Both the position numbers and the translations under genes were made by a program. The notes beneath the pieces are model-generated. The model was not told where the DNA came from, did not search any database, and worked only from the letters and a program-made list of their open reading frames with translations. A stretch of DNA of 31,778 nucleotides from a virus. The stretch lies in the IMG/VR virus record IMGVR_UViG_3300031787_000538, positions 1 through 31,778 of that record; one strand, given 5' to 3'. Below are positions 6,424 to 12,257 of the stretch, one piece after another; position 1 is the first letter of the stretch, and every line of letters begins with the position of its first letter.

Positions 6424-6710
6424 ATCCTCATCATCTCTTCCCGTAACGCCACTCGGGCGGTTCGCCCCCTTTTCTCTTCCACAGCATCGAGGTAAGCCAG
6501 GCGGGTCTTCTTGGTGCGATATCTCTTGAGTACCCACGCAGCCTCGCCGTGCAGGTAATACTTTTCAGAATAATTCCCAACAGAGCCACCGTAAGACAGA
6601 TTGACCAACCGACTATCAGGGTGCACACAGCCGCAAGACCGGCAGCGTAGCTCATCACTCTGGGTGGTAAGCGGAGCATCCGTTGACCCTCCCTGAAGTT
6701 GGCTTATCAA
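6393..6710 (-). CDS. Cys-containing small protein, DUF7696-like C-terminus (up to 105 aa, start uncertain)
   Basis: The C-terminal part (AWVLKRYRTKKTRLAYLDAV then EEKRGRTARVALREEMMRIW) resembles a small phage family I associate with DUF7696. It has a basic helix, Y-L-x-x-V-E-x-x-R-G, and a terminal W-E. The N-terminal part has CRSCGC, possibly metal-binding. The frame lacks an ATG; the listed start is a TTG at 6710 with a weak ribosome site. A strong GGGAGGG/ATG just downstream is in the other frame (see 6431-6679). Either the start is unusual or a frameshift joins the frames. The end overlaps the replication gene by 31 bases. Confidence 0.5.
   Translation of the reverse strand: MISQLQGGSTDAPLTTQSDELRCRSCGCVHPDSRLVNLSYGGSVGNYSEKYYLHGEAAWVLKRYRTKKTRLAYLDAVEEKRGRTARVALREEMMRIWEHKQTQRK
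6431..6679 (-). CDS. Alternative-frame ORF with N-terminal membrane helix (82 aa)
   Basis: This frame overlaps the 6393-6710 frame almost completely. Its ATG at 6679 has the best Shine-Dalgarno of the area (GGGAGGG, 7 bases upstream). A second ATG at 6655 forms TGATG with the stop of the preceding gene. The N-terminal third (SYAAGLAAVCTLIVGWSICL and on) reads as a membrane helix, while the rest is basic and Pro/Trp-rich without family resemblance. It may be a genuine overlapping gene, the entry point for a frameshift into the other frame, or a by-chance ORF. Confidence 0.3.
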   Translation of the reverse strand: MLRLPPRVMSYAAGLAAVCTLIVGWSICLTVALLGIILKSITCTARLRGYSRDIAPRRPAWLTSMLWKRKGGEPPEWRYGKR

Positions 6711-6840
6711 AGAACCGACACCACAGAAACCATCCCCGAAAGCTTACGTTCTTGCAGTCGGCACAGCTCGACTTCTCTGGTTCTCCACGCAGGTCGCACA
6801 TTGCCACCTTCGGTTCTTTCCCTGGTTCAACAGTTTCCAT
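6655..6840 (-). CDS. Cys-rich, probable zinc-binding small protein (61 aa)
   Basis: The product includes MCDLRGEPEKSSCADCKNV, then WCRFFDKPTSGRVNGCSAYH, giving five cysteines in a CxxC-like arrangement typical of small phage zinc proteins. The start at 6840 (METVEPGK) follows a G-rich tract that sits very close. MCDLRG at 6801, preceded by AAGGTGG, is an alternative. It overlaps the upstream zinc-ribbon ORF in another frame by about 97 bases with the longer start, or 58 with the shorter. No function is assigned. Confidence 0.55.
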   Translation of the reverse strand: METVEPGKEPKVAMCDLRGEPEKSSCADCKNVSFRGWFLWCRFFDKPTSGRVNGCSAYHPE

Positions 6841-6944
6841 ACTCCCCCCGCTGCTTGTCTTCGGTGCCTGCAATGCGAGCACCACCTGGTTCCAAGTAGT
6901 TCCTCTTCCCGTTTAGTAACGTGCTGGTATAGCTCGTTAGGCAT
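6744..6944 (-). CDS. Small zinc-ribbon protein (66 aa)
   Basis: The sequence has two cysteine pairs, RWCSHCRHRR and RRWQCATCVEN, separated by about 25 residues with G-G before the second pair. This is the layout of small zinc-ribbon proteins common in phage early regions. GGGAGGAT precedes the ATG and the start overlaps the stop region of the resolvase-like gene. The C-terminal part overlaps another Cys-rich frame (6655-6840), which leaves the true boundary of the two uncertain. A nucleic-acid or protein-binding role is inference. Confidence 0.6.
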   Translation of the reverse strand: MPNELYQHVTKREEELLGTRWCSHCRHRRQAAGGVWKLLNQGKNRRWQCATCVENQRSRAVPTART

Positions 6945-7293
6945 TGAGATCCTCCCTCACAGCCTTACAGAACCAATCGAGCGGCACCACAGCTCTCCAG
7001 GGTTGCCCAGAGCGTCTGAAGATCACCACAGGCACAGGCGAGCCAACAGAGCCCTCAGAATCGATTTGTGAGCCCGTGGTAACCGAGAGCTCAACCTGGC
7101 GGCACCAATCCTCGATGGCCAACCGCTCCTGGCGTTTGACCTCGATGCAAAACCGTCCAATCTCGATGTCGTGGCCACCGTCTCTCGCCTGGCCAAGCTT
7201 GCGCTTTACCTCAAACCCCAGCTGCTCAGTCAAGATCGCAGCTAGCTCGCGCTCGCCTGTCGCACCCTTGTTACGCCTTCCCCGGCCATTCAT
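6937..7293 (-). CDS. PDDEXK endonuclease, Holliday-junction-resolvase-like (118 aa)
   Basis: Catalytic positions of the archaeal-Hjc/VRR-NUC-like PDDEXK fold are visible: E14 in GATGERELAAIL, D42 in DGGHDIEIG, and E51-x-K53 in FCIEVKRQE. Size fits a small junction-resolving or structure-specific nuclease. Such enzymes resolve branched replication and recombination intermediates before packaging, which suits a phage that also encodes an exonuclease and annealing protein on the other strand. It is coupled to the upstream regulator by ATGA. The exact substrate cannot be read. Confidence 0.8.
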   Translation of the reverse strand: MNGRGRRNKGATGERELAAILTEQLGFEVKRKLGQARDGGHDIEIGRFCIEVKRQERLAIEDWCRQVELSVTTGSQIDSEGSVGSPVPVVIFRRSGQPWRAVVPLDWFCKAVREDLNA

Positions 7294-7487
7294 TGGATAT
7301 CTGGCTGGTTAGCAATCAATGCATCTAGCCGGTTGTCCACCTCCAGGTGCTCGGCCAGGTGGGTCTCGATGAGCTCATGCAAGATAGCCGTGCGATCCTT
7401 TTTCAACTTCTTGCTAGCAGCTGCCAGCAGGTGCCTGGCCTGTGGGCGCAGGCGAAAGTAGAACCCAGAAAACTCTGTTGTTGCCAT
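7290..7487 (-). CDS. Ribbon-helix-helix (Arc/CopG-type) regulator (65 aa)
   Basis: The first gene of the left operon encodes a short protein with the RHH layout. A beta-strand (FSGFYFRLRP) is followed by helix RHLLAAASKKLKKD and helix RTAILHELIETHLAEHL. RHH dimers insert the strand into the DNA major groove and bind palindromic operators in tandem. The gene is adjacent to the divergent control region with three phased palindromes, so autoregulation and control of the rightward operon are likely but inferred. A GGGGGGATAT sequence precedes the ATG. Confidence 0.75.
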   Translation of the reverse strand: MATTEFSGFYFRLRPQARHLLAAASKKLKKDRTAILHELIETHLAEHLEVDNRLDALIANQPDIQ

Positions 7488-7633
7488 ATATCCCCCCGGT
7501 TAAATAGGCGTAAGGATATACCTGTGGATATCTTTTTTGCAATAGGGTATTGACAAGCAGATATCTCATGTGTTCTTATCTCACCTGGGCGCAGATATCT
7601 GTGTCCGTCAACTACCACAGATGGAGATTGAGA
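7488..7633. promoter_or_regulatory. Divergent control region with three phased GATATC elements
   Basis: Between the leftward regulator and the rightward recombinase, GATATC-centred palindromes occur at 7527-7532 (GTGGATATCT), 7560-7565 (GCAGATATCT) and 7594-7599 (GCAGATATCT, extending to CAGATATCTG). They are spaced 33 and 34 bases apart, about three helical turns. An imperfect 12-base palindrome AAGGATATACCT lies at 7512-7523. The second element sits between the -35 and -10 boxes of a rightward promoter, so a bound protein there would block transcription. The binding protein could be the RHH regulator or the serine recombinase. Confidence 0.65.
7550..7579 (+). promoter_or_regulatory. Rightward sigma70-like promoter
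   Basis: A perfect -35 box TTGACA lies at 7550-7555. A weak -10 TCTTAT at 7574-7579 gives 18-base spacing. It points at the recombinase/recombination operon. The GATATC element at 7560 falls between the boxes, which supports repression. Confidence 0.5.
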
Positions 7634-8290
7634 ATGACAACCTACATTGCGTACTACCGCGTATCCACAGACCGCCAGGGCCGCTCTGGCCTTGGTCTTG
7701 AGGCACAGCAAGAATCAGTTAAAAACTTCCTCGGTGCCGAGCCAGATGTGTCCTACATCGAGGTTGAATCCGGTGCCAAGAATGATCGCCCGGAACTAAA
7801 GAAAGCTTTAGCTGATTGCAAGAAATTCAAAGCCACTTTAATTGTGGCCAAGCTTGATCGCCTGGCCCGTGATGCCGAGAAGATTCTCAACATCGTCAAC
7901 AGCGGTATCAAGGTTCGCTTTGTTGACTTGCCCGAGATCAACGAATCACCTACTGGCCGCTTGATGCTCAATATGCTCGGTGGCTTTGCTGAGTTCGAGC
8001 GCAGGCTAATCAGCGTGCGTACCAAAGACGCTCTAGCAGCTAAAAAGGCCCGCGGCGAGAAGCTGGGCTCACCCAACCCAGCAGCTGGTGGCGCAGTCAT
8101 GGCCGCAGCAGCTGATGAATACGCAGCCACCGTGGCACCGATTGTTCGATCAATCGTGGCCAAGATGGGTGCGGCATCCCTGCGTGCGATTGCCAAGCAG
8201 CTCCAGGCCGAGAGCGTGCAGACCCCTCGCGGTGGAACCACCTGGTCACCATCGCAGGTATCAAACCTATTGCAGCGTCTAGCTGCTTAA
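7634..8290 (+). CDS. Small serine recombinase (resolvase/invertase family, 218 aa)
   Basis: The N-terminal catalytic domain reads YIAYYRVSTDRQGRSGLGLE with the nucleophile at Ser11. It then has AKLDRLARDAEKI at about 73-83 and GGFAEFERRLISVRTKDAL at about 116-134, the standard order. Residues about 150-218 form the C-terminal DNA-binding part (SLRAIAKQLQAE then WSPSQVSNLLQRL). At 218 residues it is in the invertase/resolvase size class, not that of large serine integrases. The start was chosen at 7634, after GGAG; a 28-codon upstream extension would run through the promoter. It may resolve genome multimers, invert a segment or integrate. No inverted repeat pair was found to decide this. Confidence 0.9.
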   Translation: MTTYIAYYRVSTDRQGRSGLGLEAQQESVKNFLGAEPDVSYIEVESGAKNDRPELKKALADCKKFKATLIVAKLDRLARDAEKILNIVNSGIKVRFVDLPEINESPTGRLMLNMLGGFAEFERRLISVRTKDALAAKKARGEKLGSPNPAAGGAVMAAAADEYAATVAPIVRSIVAKMGAASLRAIAKQLQAESVQTPRGGTTWSPSQVSNLLQRLAA

Positions 8291-8306
8291 CCCGAGGAGA
8301 GTAAAG

Positions 8307-8471
8307 ATGAAGAGAAAGTATGACCCCATGATTGACCCCAGGCTCAACCACGCTCGCAGCTGGCGAGATATGTTGCCGGTGGAGCCAGCCGAGGTCGATG
8401 AGCCCATGTGGCTCAAGGTAGCAGGCGCAATCGCTCTGGCTGCGCTCTTTTTAATCGTTGCATTTATTTGA
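8307..8471 (+). CDS. Small membrane protein (54 aa)
   Basis: The reading MKRKYDPMIDPRLNHARSWR starts after GAGGAGAG at good spacing, 16 bases after the recombinase stop. A polar N-terminal two-thirds is followed by one C-terminal membrane helix (LKVAGAIALAALFLIVAFI), the pattern of a tail-anchored protein. No family is recognised. Position in the early rightward operon suggests a host-takeover or superinfection role, but nothing in the sequence proves it. Confidence 0.65.
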   Translation: MKRKYDPMIDPRLNHARSWRDMLPVEPAEVDEPMWLKVAGAIALAALFLIVAFI

Positions 8472-8483
8472 GAGGCTCACCAT

Positions 8484-8696
8484 ATGAACCAGAACGCATG
8501 GATTCTTGAGGAGTTGCAACGTGGAGCTCATGTTACGCCTATCGCTGCGTTGGCCGGGTGCCAATGCTTTCGTCTGGCAGCGAGGATTGCGGAGCTGCGA
8601 GAGGTTGGCCACAACATCCACACCACAATGATTTACAGCAACGGCAAGCGTTACGCGAGCTATCGACTAATCAAAGCAAAAGGAAAAAGAAAATGA
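8484..8696 (+). CDS. Helix-turn-helix/winged-helix small protein (70 aa)
   Basis: The product has the pattern of a common phage winged-helix protein: an N-terminal helix (WILEELQRG), VTPIAALAGCQCFRLAARIAEL as the helix-turn-helix, then EVGHNIHTTMI and a YASYRL strand as the wing. It probably binds DNA. It precedes the exonuclease gene, whose ATG overlaps its TGA, so the two are coupled. Target and effect are unknown; candidates are control of the recombination operon or support of the exonuclease. Confidence 0.75.
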   Translation: MNQNAWILEELQRGAHVTPIAALAGCQCFRLAARIAELREVGHNIHTTMIYSNGKRYASYRLIKAKGKRK

Positions 8697-9658
8697 AAGC
8701 TTATGGAAAAGTAACACCGGACGATCAGGCCAGCGCATCAATGCTGCCTGCCATTCTGGGCATCTCTGACTACTCAACACCCAACGACAGCTTGCAGACC
8801 TGCATACGGGCCATCGATGGCCTGGAGAGAGAAGACATCACCAACGAATCGATGACCTGGGGCAACGATTTTGAGAGTCGCATTCTGATTCGCGCAGCTG
8901 AGAGGCTGGGGCTCGATAACCTGGAGCTCGATCACTCGGAGCCCTATTGCCACAAGCTGCTCAAGCTTGCGTGTTCGCTCGATGGCACAGCTGATGGTCG
9001 CGGCCTGGTGATCGAGAGCAATCCAGACCTGGGCATCTACGTCATGGGCCAGCCCAGCATTAAGTTGGATGGCGTGGGAATCATGGAAGCCAAGTTGACC
9101 GCAGCTGACGTAGAAGACGCTCCACCGCTTTATCGCGGCCCGGTGCAGCTGCAGGCGCAGATGGATTGCTTTGGTGCCAGCTGGGGGGCTGTGTGTACGT
9201 TGTATAAGGGAACCAAGATGCGGATATTCCTGTTCGCCAGGCATGAGCCCACGTTGGCCATGATCTCGCGTGCCGTCATTGAGTTTGAGGCCAAGCTCCA
9301 GAAGTACCGAGAGACCAAGGTTATCGATTGGTACCCGCCCAAAGATTCTGCTGATGCTAATCGGATGTTTCCGGTGGGCATCGAGGACGATCAGGTGGTC
9401 TACCTGGGCGAGGAAGAAGACTACTGGGCGCACAGCATTGTTGAGGCCAAGAAGAAAATCGAGGCAGCTGAAAAAGACATTGACGATGCCGAGAAAAAGC
9501 TCAAAGAAATTTTGGGCAAGAACACGCATGGCCAAACTAGCAAGCATGAGATCTACTGGCCCATGCGCCACTATGAGGCCCAGCCATCTCGGATCACGCC
9601 AGCCAAAGAGGCCCGTGTGGTGCGTCAGTCCACACTAAAAATCAAGGTGCGGAAATGA
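8693..9658 (+). CDS. YqaJ/lambda-exonuclease-type recombination nuclease (321 aa)
   Basis: This looks like a viral 5'-3' exonuclease of the YqaJ/lambda Exo group, which resects DNA ends for the annealing protein encoded downstream. Motifs include SMLPAILGIS near residue 16, WGNDFE with E61, CSLDGTADG with D98, IMEAKL with E132 and K134 as the catalytic E-x-K, and VQLQAQMDCFG with Q152 and Q156, where the family has its Q-x-x-x-Q helix. The C-terminal third is a long charged helix (KKKIEAAEKDIDDAEKKLKE), probably coiled coil. The start at 8693 forms ATGA with the preceding stop; an upstream extension would overlap that gene. Confidence 0.85.
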   Translation: MKAYGKVTPDDQASASMLPAILGISDYSTPNDSLQTCIRAIDGLEREDITNESMTWGNDFESRILIRAAERLGLDNLELDHSEPYCHKLLKLACSLDGTADGRGLVIESNPDLGIYVMGQPSIKLDGVGIMEAKLTAADVEDAPPLYRGPVQLQAQMDCFGASWGAVCTLYKGTKMRIFLFARHEPTLAMISRAVIEFEAKLQKYRETKVIDWYPPKDSADANRMFPVGIEDDQVVYLGEEEDYWAHSIVEAKKKIEAAEKDIDDAEKKLKEILGKNTHGQTSKHEIYWPMRHYEAQPSRITPAKEARVVRQSTLKIKVRK

Positions 9659-10065
9659 CAGACCGTGAACTGATGCAGTTGGCGATGGAAACAATTCAAG
9701 GTTGTAGACCATCAAGCAAAAGTTATAAACAAATGCGTGAAACAGTAGAAGCCCTGCGTGACCGACTAGCACAGCCTGAACCTGTACGCGCCATCGACAT
9801 ATCGCAAGAACGTGTCGATGAAACGGCAAAACGTGAACACGAGCCATACGGTTATCTTTGGTTTACTCATCAAATGGAAAGACGATTTACCCATTACAGA
9901 CCAAAAGAAGAACAAAGAATTGGAGAAGTAACACCAATCTACACCGCACCACCAAAGCGTGAATGGGTTGGATTGGACAAAAAAGACTTGTCGGAAATTG
10001 ACCCTACAAGTTGGAAGTTGGTTTGTGATATAGAAGCCAAACTAAAGGAGAAGAACAATGGGTGA
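9655..10065 (+). CDS. Hypothetical protein, charged (136 aa)
   Basis: The protein starts MTDRELMQLAMETIQGCRPS and contains ETVEALRDRLAQPEP followed by EPYGYLWFT and VTPIYTAPPKREWVGL. Similar stretches occur in many phage hypotheticals of proteobacteria that I recall, without known function. It is coupled to the exonuclease by ATGA and overlaps the next gene by 8 bases. Its codons look AT-richer than the exonuclease and RecT genes around it, hinting at an inserted accessory gene. No catalytic motif is visible. Confidence 0.75.
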   Translation: MTDRELMQLAMETIQGCRPSSKSYKQMRETVEALRDRLAQPEPVRAIDISQERVDETAKREHEPYGYLWFTHQMERRFTHYRPKEEQRIGEVTPIYTAPPKREWVGLDKKDLSEIDPTSWKLVCDIEAKLKEKNNG

Positions 10066-10267
10066 TACAAAACTAATGAACGCACGCCTGCAAGCAGCAC
10101 TCAAGCTCCAGGCATTGTGTTTCGATGCTGCCAACAGAACACCGGGCAGCTTTATGAACAGAGACCGGGCAATGGATGTGGTGGACGCGCTCGTAACTGT
10201 GATGTTGACAACTATAGATACCTACGCAATCGAGGAGAAACAAAATGCAACTAGCAACAACAAGTAA
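10058..10267 (+). CDS. Hypothetical protein (69 aa)
   Basis: A short, mostly helical product (LQAALKLQALCFDAAN, then VVDALVTVMLTTIDTYAIEE) without recognisable motifs. It overlaps the preceding gene by 8 bases and the RecT gene by 23. AAAGGAGAAG precedes its ATG. It lies between the exonuclease and RecT genes, so a small partner in recombination is conceivable but unsupported. Confidence 0.65.
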   Translation: MGDTKLMNARLQAALKLQALCFDAANRTPGSFMNRDRAMDVVDALVTVMLTTIDTYAIEEKQNATSNNK

Positions 10268-11210
10268 CCAGGGCTTTGCGCCCGTGACGTTAGATGAGGC
10301 CATGAGATTTTCGGATATGTTGGCCAAGTCTCAAATGGTTCCCAAGGCATACCAGGGCAAGCCAGAGGATGTCCTGGTAGCCGTTCAATGGGGCCGCGAG
10401 CTGGGCCTGGCACCGCTCCAGGCACTCCAGAACATTGCCTGCATTAACGGCAAGCCATCCGTTTACGGTGACGCAGCTATGGCCCTGGTACAGGCCAGCC
10501 CGGTCTGCGAGAACATCGAGGAATACTTTGAGGGAGAGGGGAGCCCCAACCCGGTGGCAGTCTGCGTTGCTCACCGCAGGGGCCGCACGCCGGTCACGGT
10601 CAAGTTCTCAGTCGAGGATGCCAAGAGAGCCGGGCTCTGGGGCAAGACCGGCCCCTGGCAGGCGTACCCCAAGCGGATGATGCAGATGCGAGCCCGAGGC
10701 TTTGCCCTGCGAGATGCCTTCCCAGACGTTTTAAAGGGCCTTATAACCGTTGAAGAGGCTCAGGATTATCCGAGTTCCGGGGAGAAAGACATAACCCCGC
10801 CACGGCCCTCTAATCCTCTTGATGCTCTGGCTCCTCCCGCCACCAGTACACCAACCGAGGAGTTACAAACACCACCCGAATTGTTGGATCAGCCACCGGA
10901 AGAGGTGGTGGAGGTGGTGGAGCAGTCCGAGGCCACCGAGACCGCCTGGGATCTTCAGATACCTGGTGGTGAGCCGAGGCCCTGCGAGAACGCCGGTAGC
11001 TGGGTTGCGGCGTACCTTGAGCTCGTTGGTAAAGTCGCAAAAGCTGGTAAGGCATCAGCTCAAGCCAGGCTCGATGGGCTAGGCAAGCTGCGGAACTCCA
11101 ACGCCGAGCTGCTCAAGAAGCTGTCAGTCGAGCAGCGCATGGAGCTCACCGCAGCTCTGGCCAAGTTCGTGACACCTCTCAAGGAAATGGCCGCAGCTGA
11201 GAAGAGCTAA
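10245..11210 (+). CDS. recT: RecT-family single-strand annealing protein (321 aa)
   Basis: The N-terminal half has the RecT pattern. FSDMLAKSQMVPKAYQGKPE is followed by VLVAVQWGRELGLAPLQALQ, NIACINGKPSVYGDAAMALV, then VKFSVEDAKRAGLWGK and PWQAYPKRMMQMRARGFALR. These proteins anneal complementary single strands after end resection and work with the exonuclease encoded upstream. After about residue 180 a Pro/Glu-rich linker leads to a helical C-terminal part (about 245-321) that looks like an appended interaction region. GAGGAG precedes the start. The gene ends on the stop codon of the convergent endolysin gene. Confidence 0.88.
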   Translation: MQLATTSNQGFAPVTLDEAMRFSDMLAKSQMVPKAYQGKPEDVLVAVQWGRELGLAPLQALQNIACINGKPSVYGDAAMALVQASPVCENIEEYFEGEGSPNPVAVCVAHRRGRTPVTVKFSVEDAKRAGLWGKTGPWQAYPKRMMQMRARGFALRDAFPDVLKGLITVEEAQDYPSSGEKDITPPRPSNPLDALAPPATSTPTEELQTPPELLDQPPEEVVEVVEQSEATETAWDLQIPGGEPRPCENAGSWVAAYLELVGKVAKAGKASAQARLDGLGKLRNSNAELLKKLSVEQRMELTAALAKFVTPLKEMAAAEKS

Positions 11211-11671
11211 GCCACAAGGCCGGGAAGATAGACAGTCTTCCCGTCCTTCTTGGTGGCCGTTAGGTTTTGTTTCTTTAGGTTTGCCGGGTCATAGCTAACA
11301 TGAACCCACCCGCTATCGGGTACACCAGGCGTGTAGAACTCAAGTATCAGCTGCGTGTATTCCAGGTTATCCATGATCCAAATTGCCAGGTCTGCGTTGG
11401 GGATGCCGGGTATTTCGATGTCGGCTGCCTGGCCCTTGCAATGGTCTGAGGTCTTGGAGCCACCCACCTTGGCGTTGACCTCGGGGTGCCTGAACCCCGA
11501 GTTCACCTTGACACCCTTGCCGTAGTGCTCGCGCACCGGCTGAAGTATCTTCTCGCACAGCAGGCGCAGAGACGCAATCTCTGCCTCGCCTGGCGTGTTG
11601 TCCATATCGTGGCGCAGAGCTGTCTCGCTCTTGACCATCTCCGATAAGCTAAAGTTGGCTGTCAGGTTCAT
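11207..11671 (-). CDS. Peptidase M15-type endolysin (154 aa)
   Basis: The protein has the M15A zinc peptidase signature: SGFRHPEVNAKVGGSKTSDH then CKGQAADIEI gives H77 and D84, and WVHVSYD gives H124. Substrate is the peptide part of peptidoglycan (D-Ala or L-Ala-D-Glu bonds in known members), so it is the likely cell-wall lysis enzyme. There is no signal peptide. It directly follows the holin-like gene with an ATGA overlap, completing a lysis cassette. Its TAG shares three bases with the TAA of the convergent RecT gene. Confidence 0.9.
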   Translation of the reverse strand: MNLTANFSLSEMVKSETALRHDMDNTPGEAEIASLRLLCEKILQPVREHYGKGVKVNSGFRHPEVNAKVGGSKTSDHCKGQAADIEIPGIPNADLAIWIMDNLEYTQLILEFYTPGVPDSGWVHVSYDPANLKKQNLTATKKDGKTVYLPGLVA

Positions 11672-12108
11672 TTCTTTTTCTCTAGGATGTCATCGAGCTG
11701 CTGGGATTTTTCCTTACTTCCAGCACTTGAGCCAAAGTAGTAGCCCAGCACCATTGTGACCGCGCTGGTTAGTGCGCCCAGGACATAGATCAGAATGTCC
11801 TTGGAGTTAGCGTCAACGTCCACAAAGATAATCACAGCGAACAAAATAAACGTGAGCCCCACGGTGCCAAGTGCCAGGATGGGTGTAACAATTTTGTTAA
11901 GCATCGGAGCAGCTGCGCTGGTGGCAATCTCGATCTCGCGCTTGCGAGCTGAGTCCATCTCCTTAACGTGAGATTCCAGCTCCGCGAGCTGGCCCTTCTG
12001 TGCCATCTCCATGAGCTTGGCCTGGGCCTCTGCCTTCGCGCCAGGGTCTGGCAAGACCTTGTCAAGAACCTTCTCCCCGATTGAGAGTAGAGCTGCGATT
12101 GGTAGCAT
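11668..12108 (-). CDS. Holin-like protein, GTA_holin_3TM type (146 aa)
   Basis: The N-terminus MLPIAALLSIGEKVLDKVLP followed by DPGAKAEAQAKL is typical of the GTA_holin_3TM family. An amphipathic charged helix (about 30-63) precedes two clear membrane helices, about 76-97 and 104-125, and the tail is lysine-rich. It would form the membrane lesion that releases the endolysin encoded next. AAGGATAACT precedes the start. Confidence 0.82.
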   Translation of the reverse strand: MLPIAALLSIGEKVLDKVLPDPGAKAEAQAKLMEMAQKGQLAELESHVKEMDSARKREIEIATSAAAPMLNKIVTPILALGTVGLTFILFAVIIFVDVDANSKDILIYVLGALTSAVTMVLGYYFGSSAGSKEKSQQLDDILEKKK

Positions 12109-12110
12109 AG

Positions 12111-12257
12111 TTATCCTTTCGTTGCGAGATATAAACCAATGTTGCTAAAAGCGTAACCGGCAAACACAATGGCCATTGCTAGGTTGCCCCTGGTGCCCTG
12201 TTCAAATCCTATGTAGGCATAGACACAGCCCACAAAAATAATGAGCCACGGGCTCAT
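12111..12257 (-). CDS. Small two-helix membrane protein (48 aa)
   Basis: Starting at 12257 (MSPWLIIFVG), where the ATG overlaps the stop of the phosphoesterase gene as ATGA, the product is almost all membrane. One helix is at residues 3-16 and another at about 26-44, separated by a short polar loop (GFEQGTRGN). Such small proteins next to a holin can act as holins, antiholins or spanin parts; which applies here cannot be told. It belongs to the lysis cassette by position. Confidence 0.7.
   Translation of the reverse strand: MSPWLIIFVGCVYAYIGFEQGTRGNLAMAIVFAGYAFSNIGLYLATKG

Noticed and set aside
7490-7545. Leftward sigma70 promoter for the RHH operon
   Set aside because: Only weak boxes (TTGCAA with TATCCT at 18 bases) were found; a leftward promoter must exist but this one is not convincing enough to list.
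7488-7633. CRISPR-like array from the three ATATCT repeats
   Set aside because: Repeats are only about 10 bases long and palindromic; size and spacing fit operators, not CRISPR repeats.
7753-8241. Minus-strand 162-aa open frame opposite the serine recombinase
   Set aside because: Serine-recombinase catalytic motifs are clear on the plus strand; the mirror frame shows only biased composition.
8774-9571. Minus-strand 265-aa open frame opposite the exonuclease
   Set aside because: The plus-strand frame has intact YqaJ motifs; the opposite frame has no motif and breaks the operon direction.
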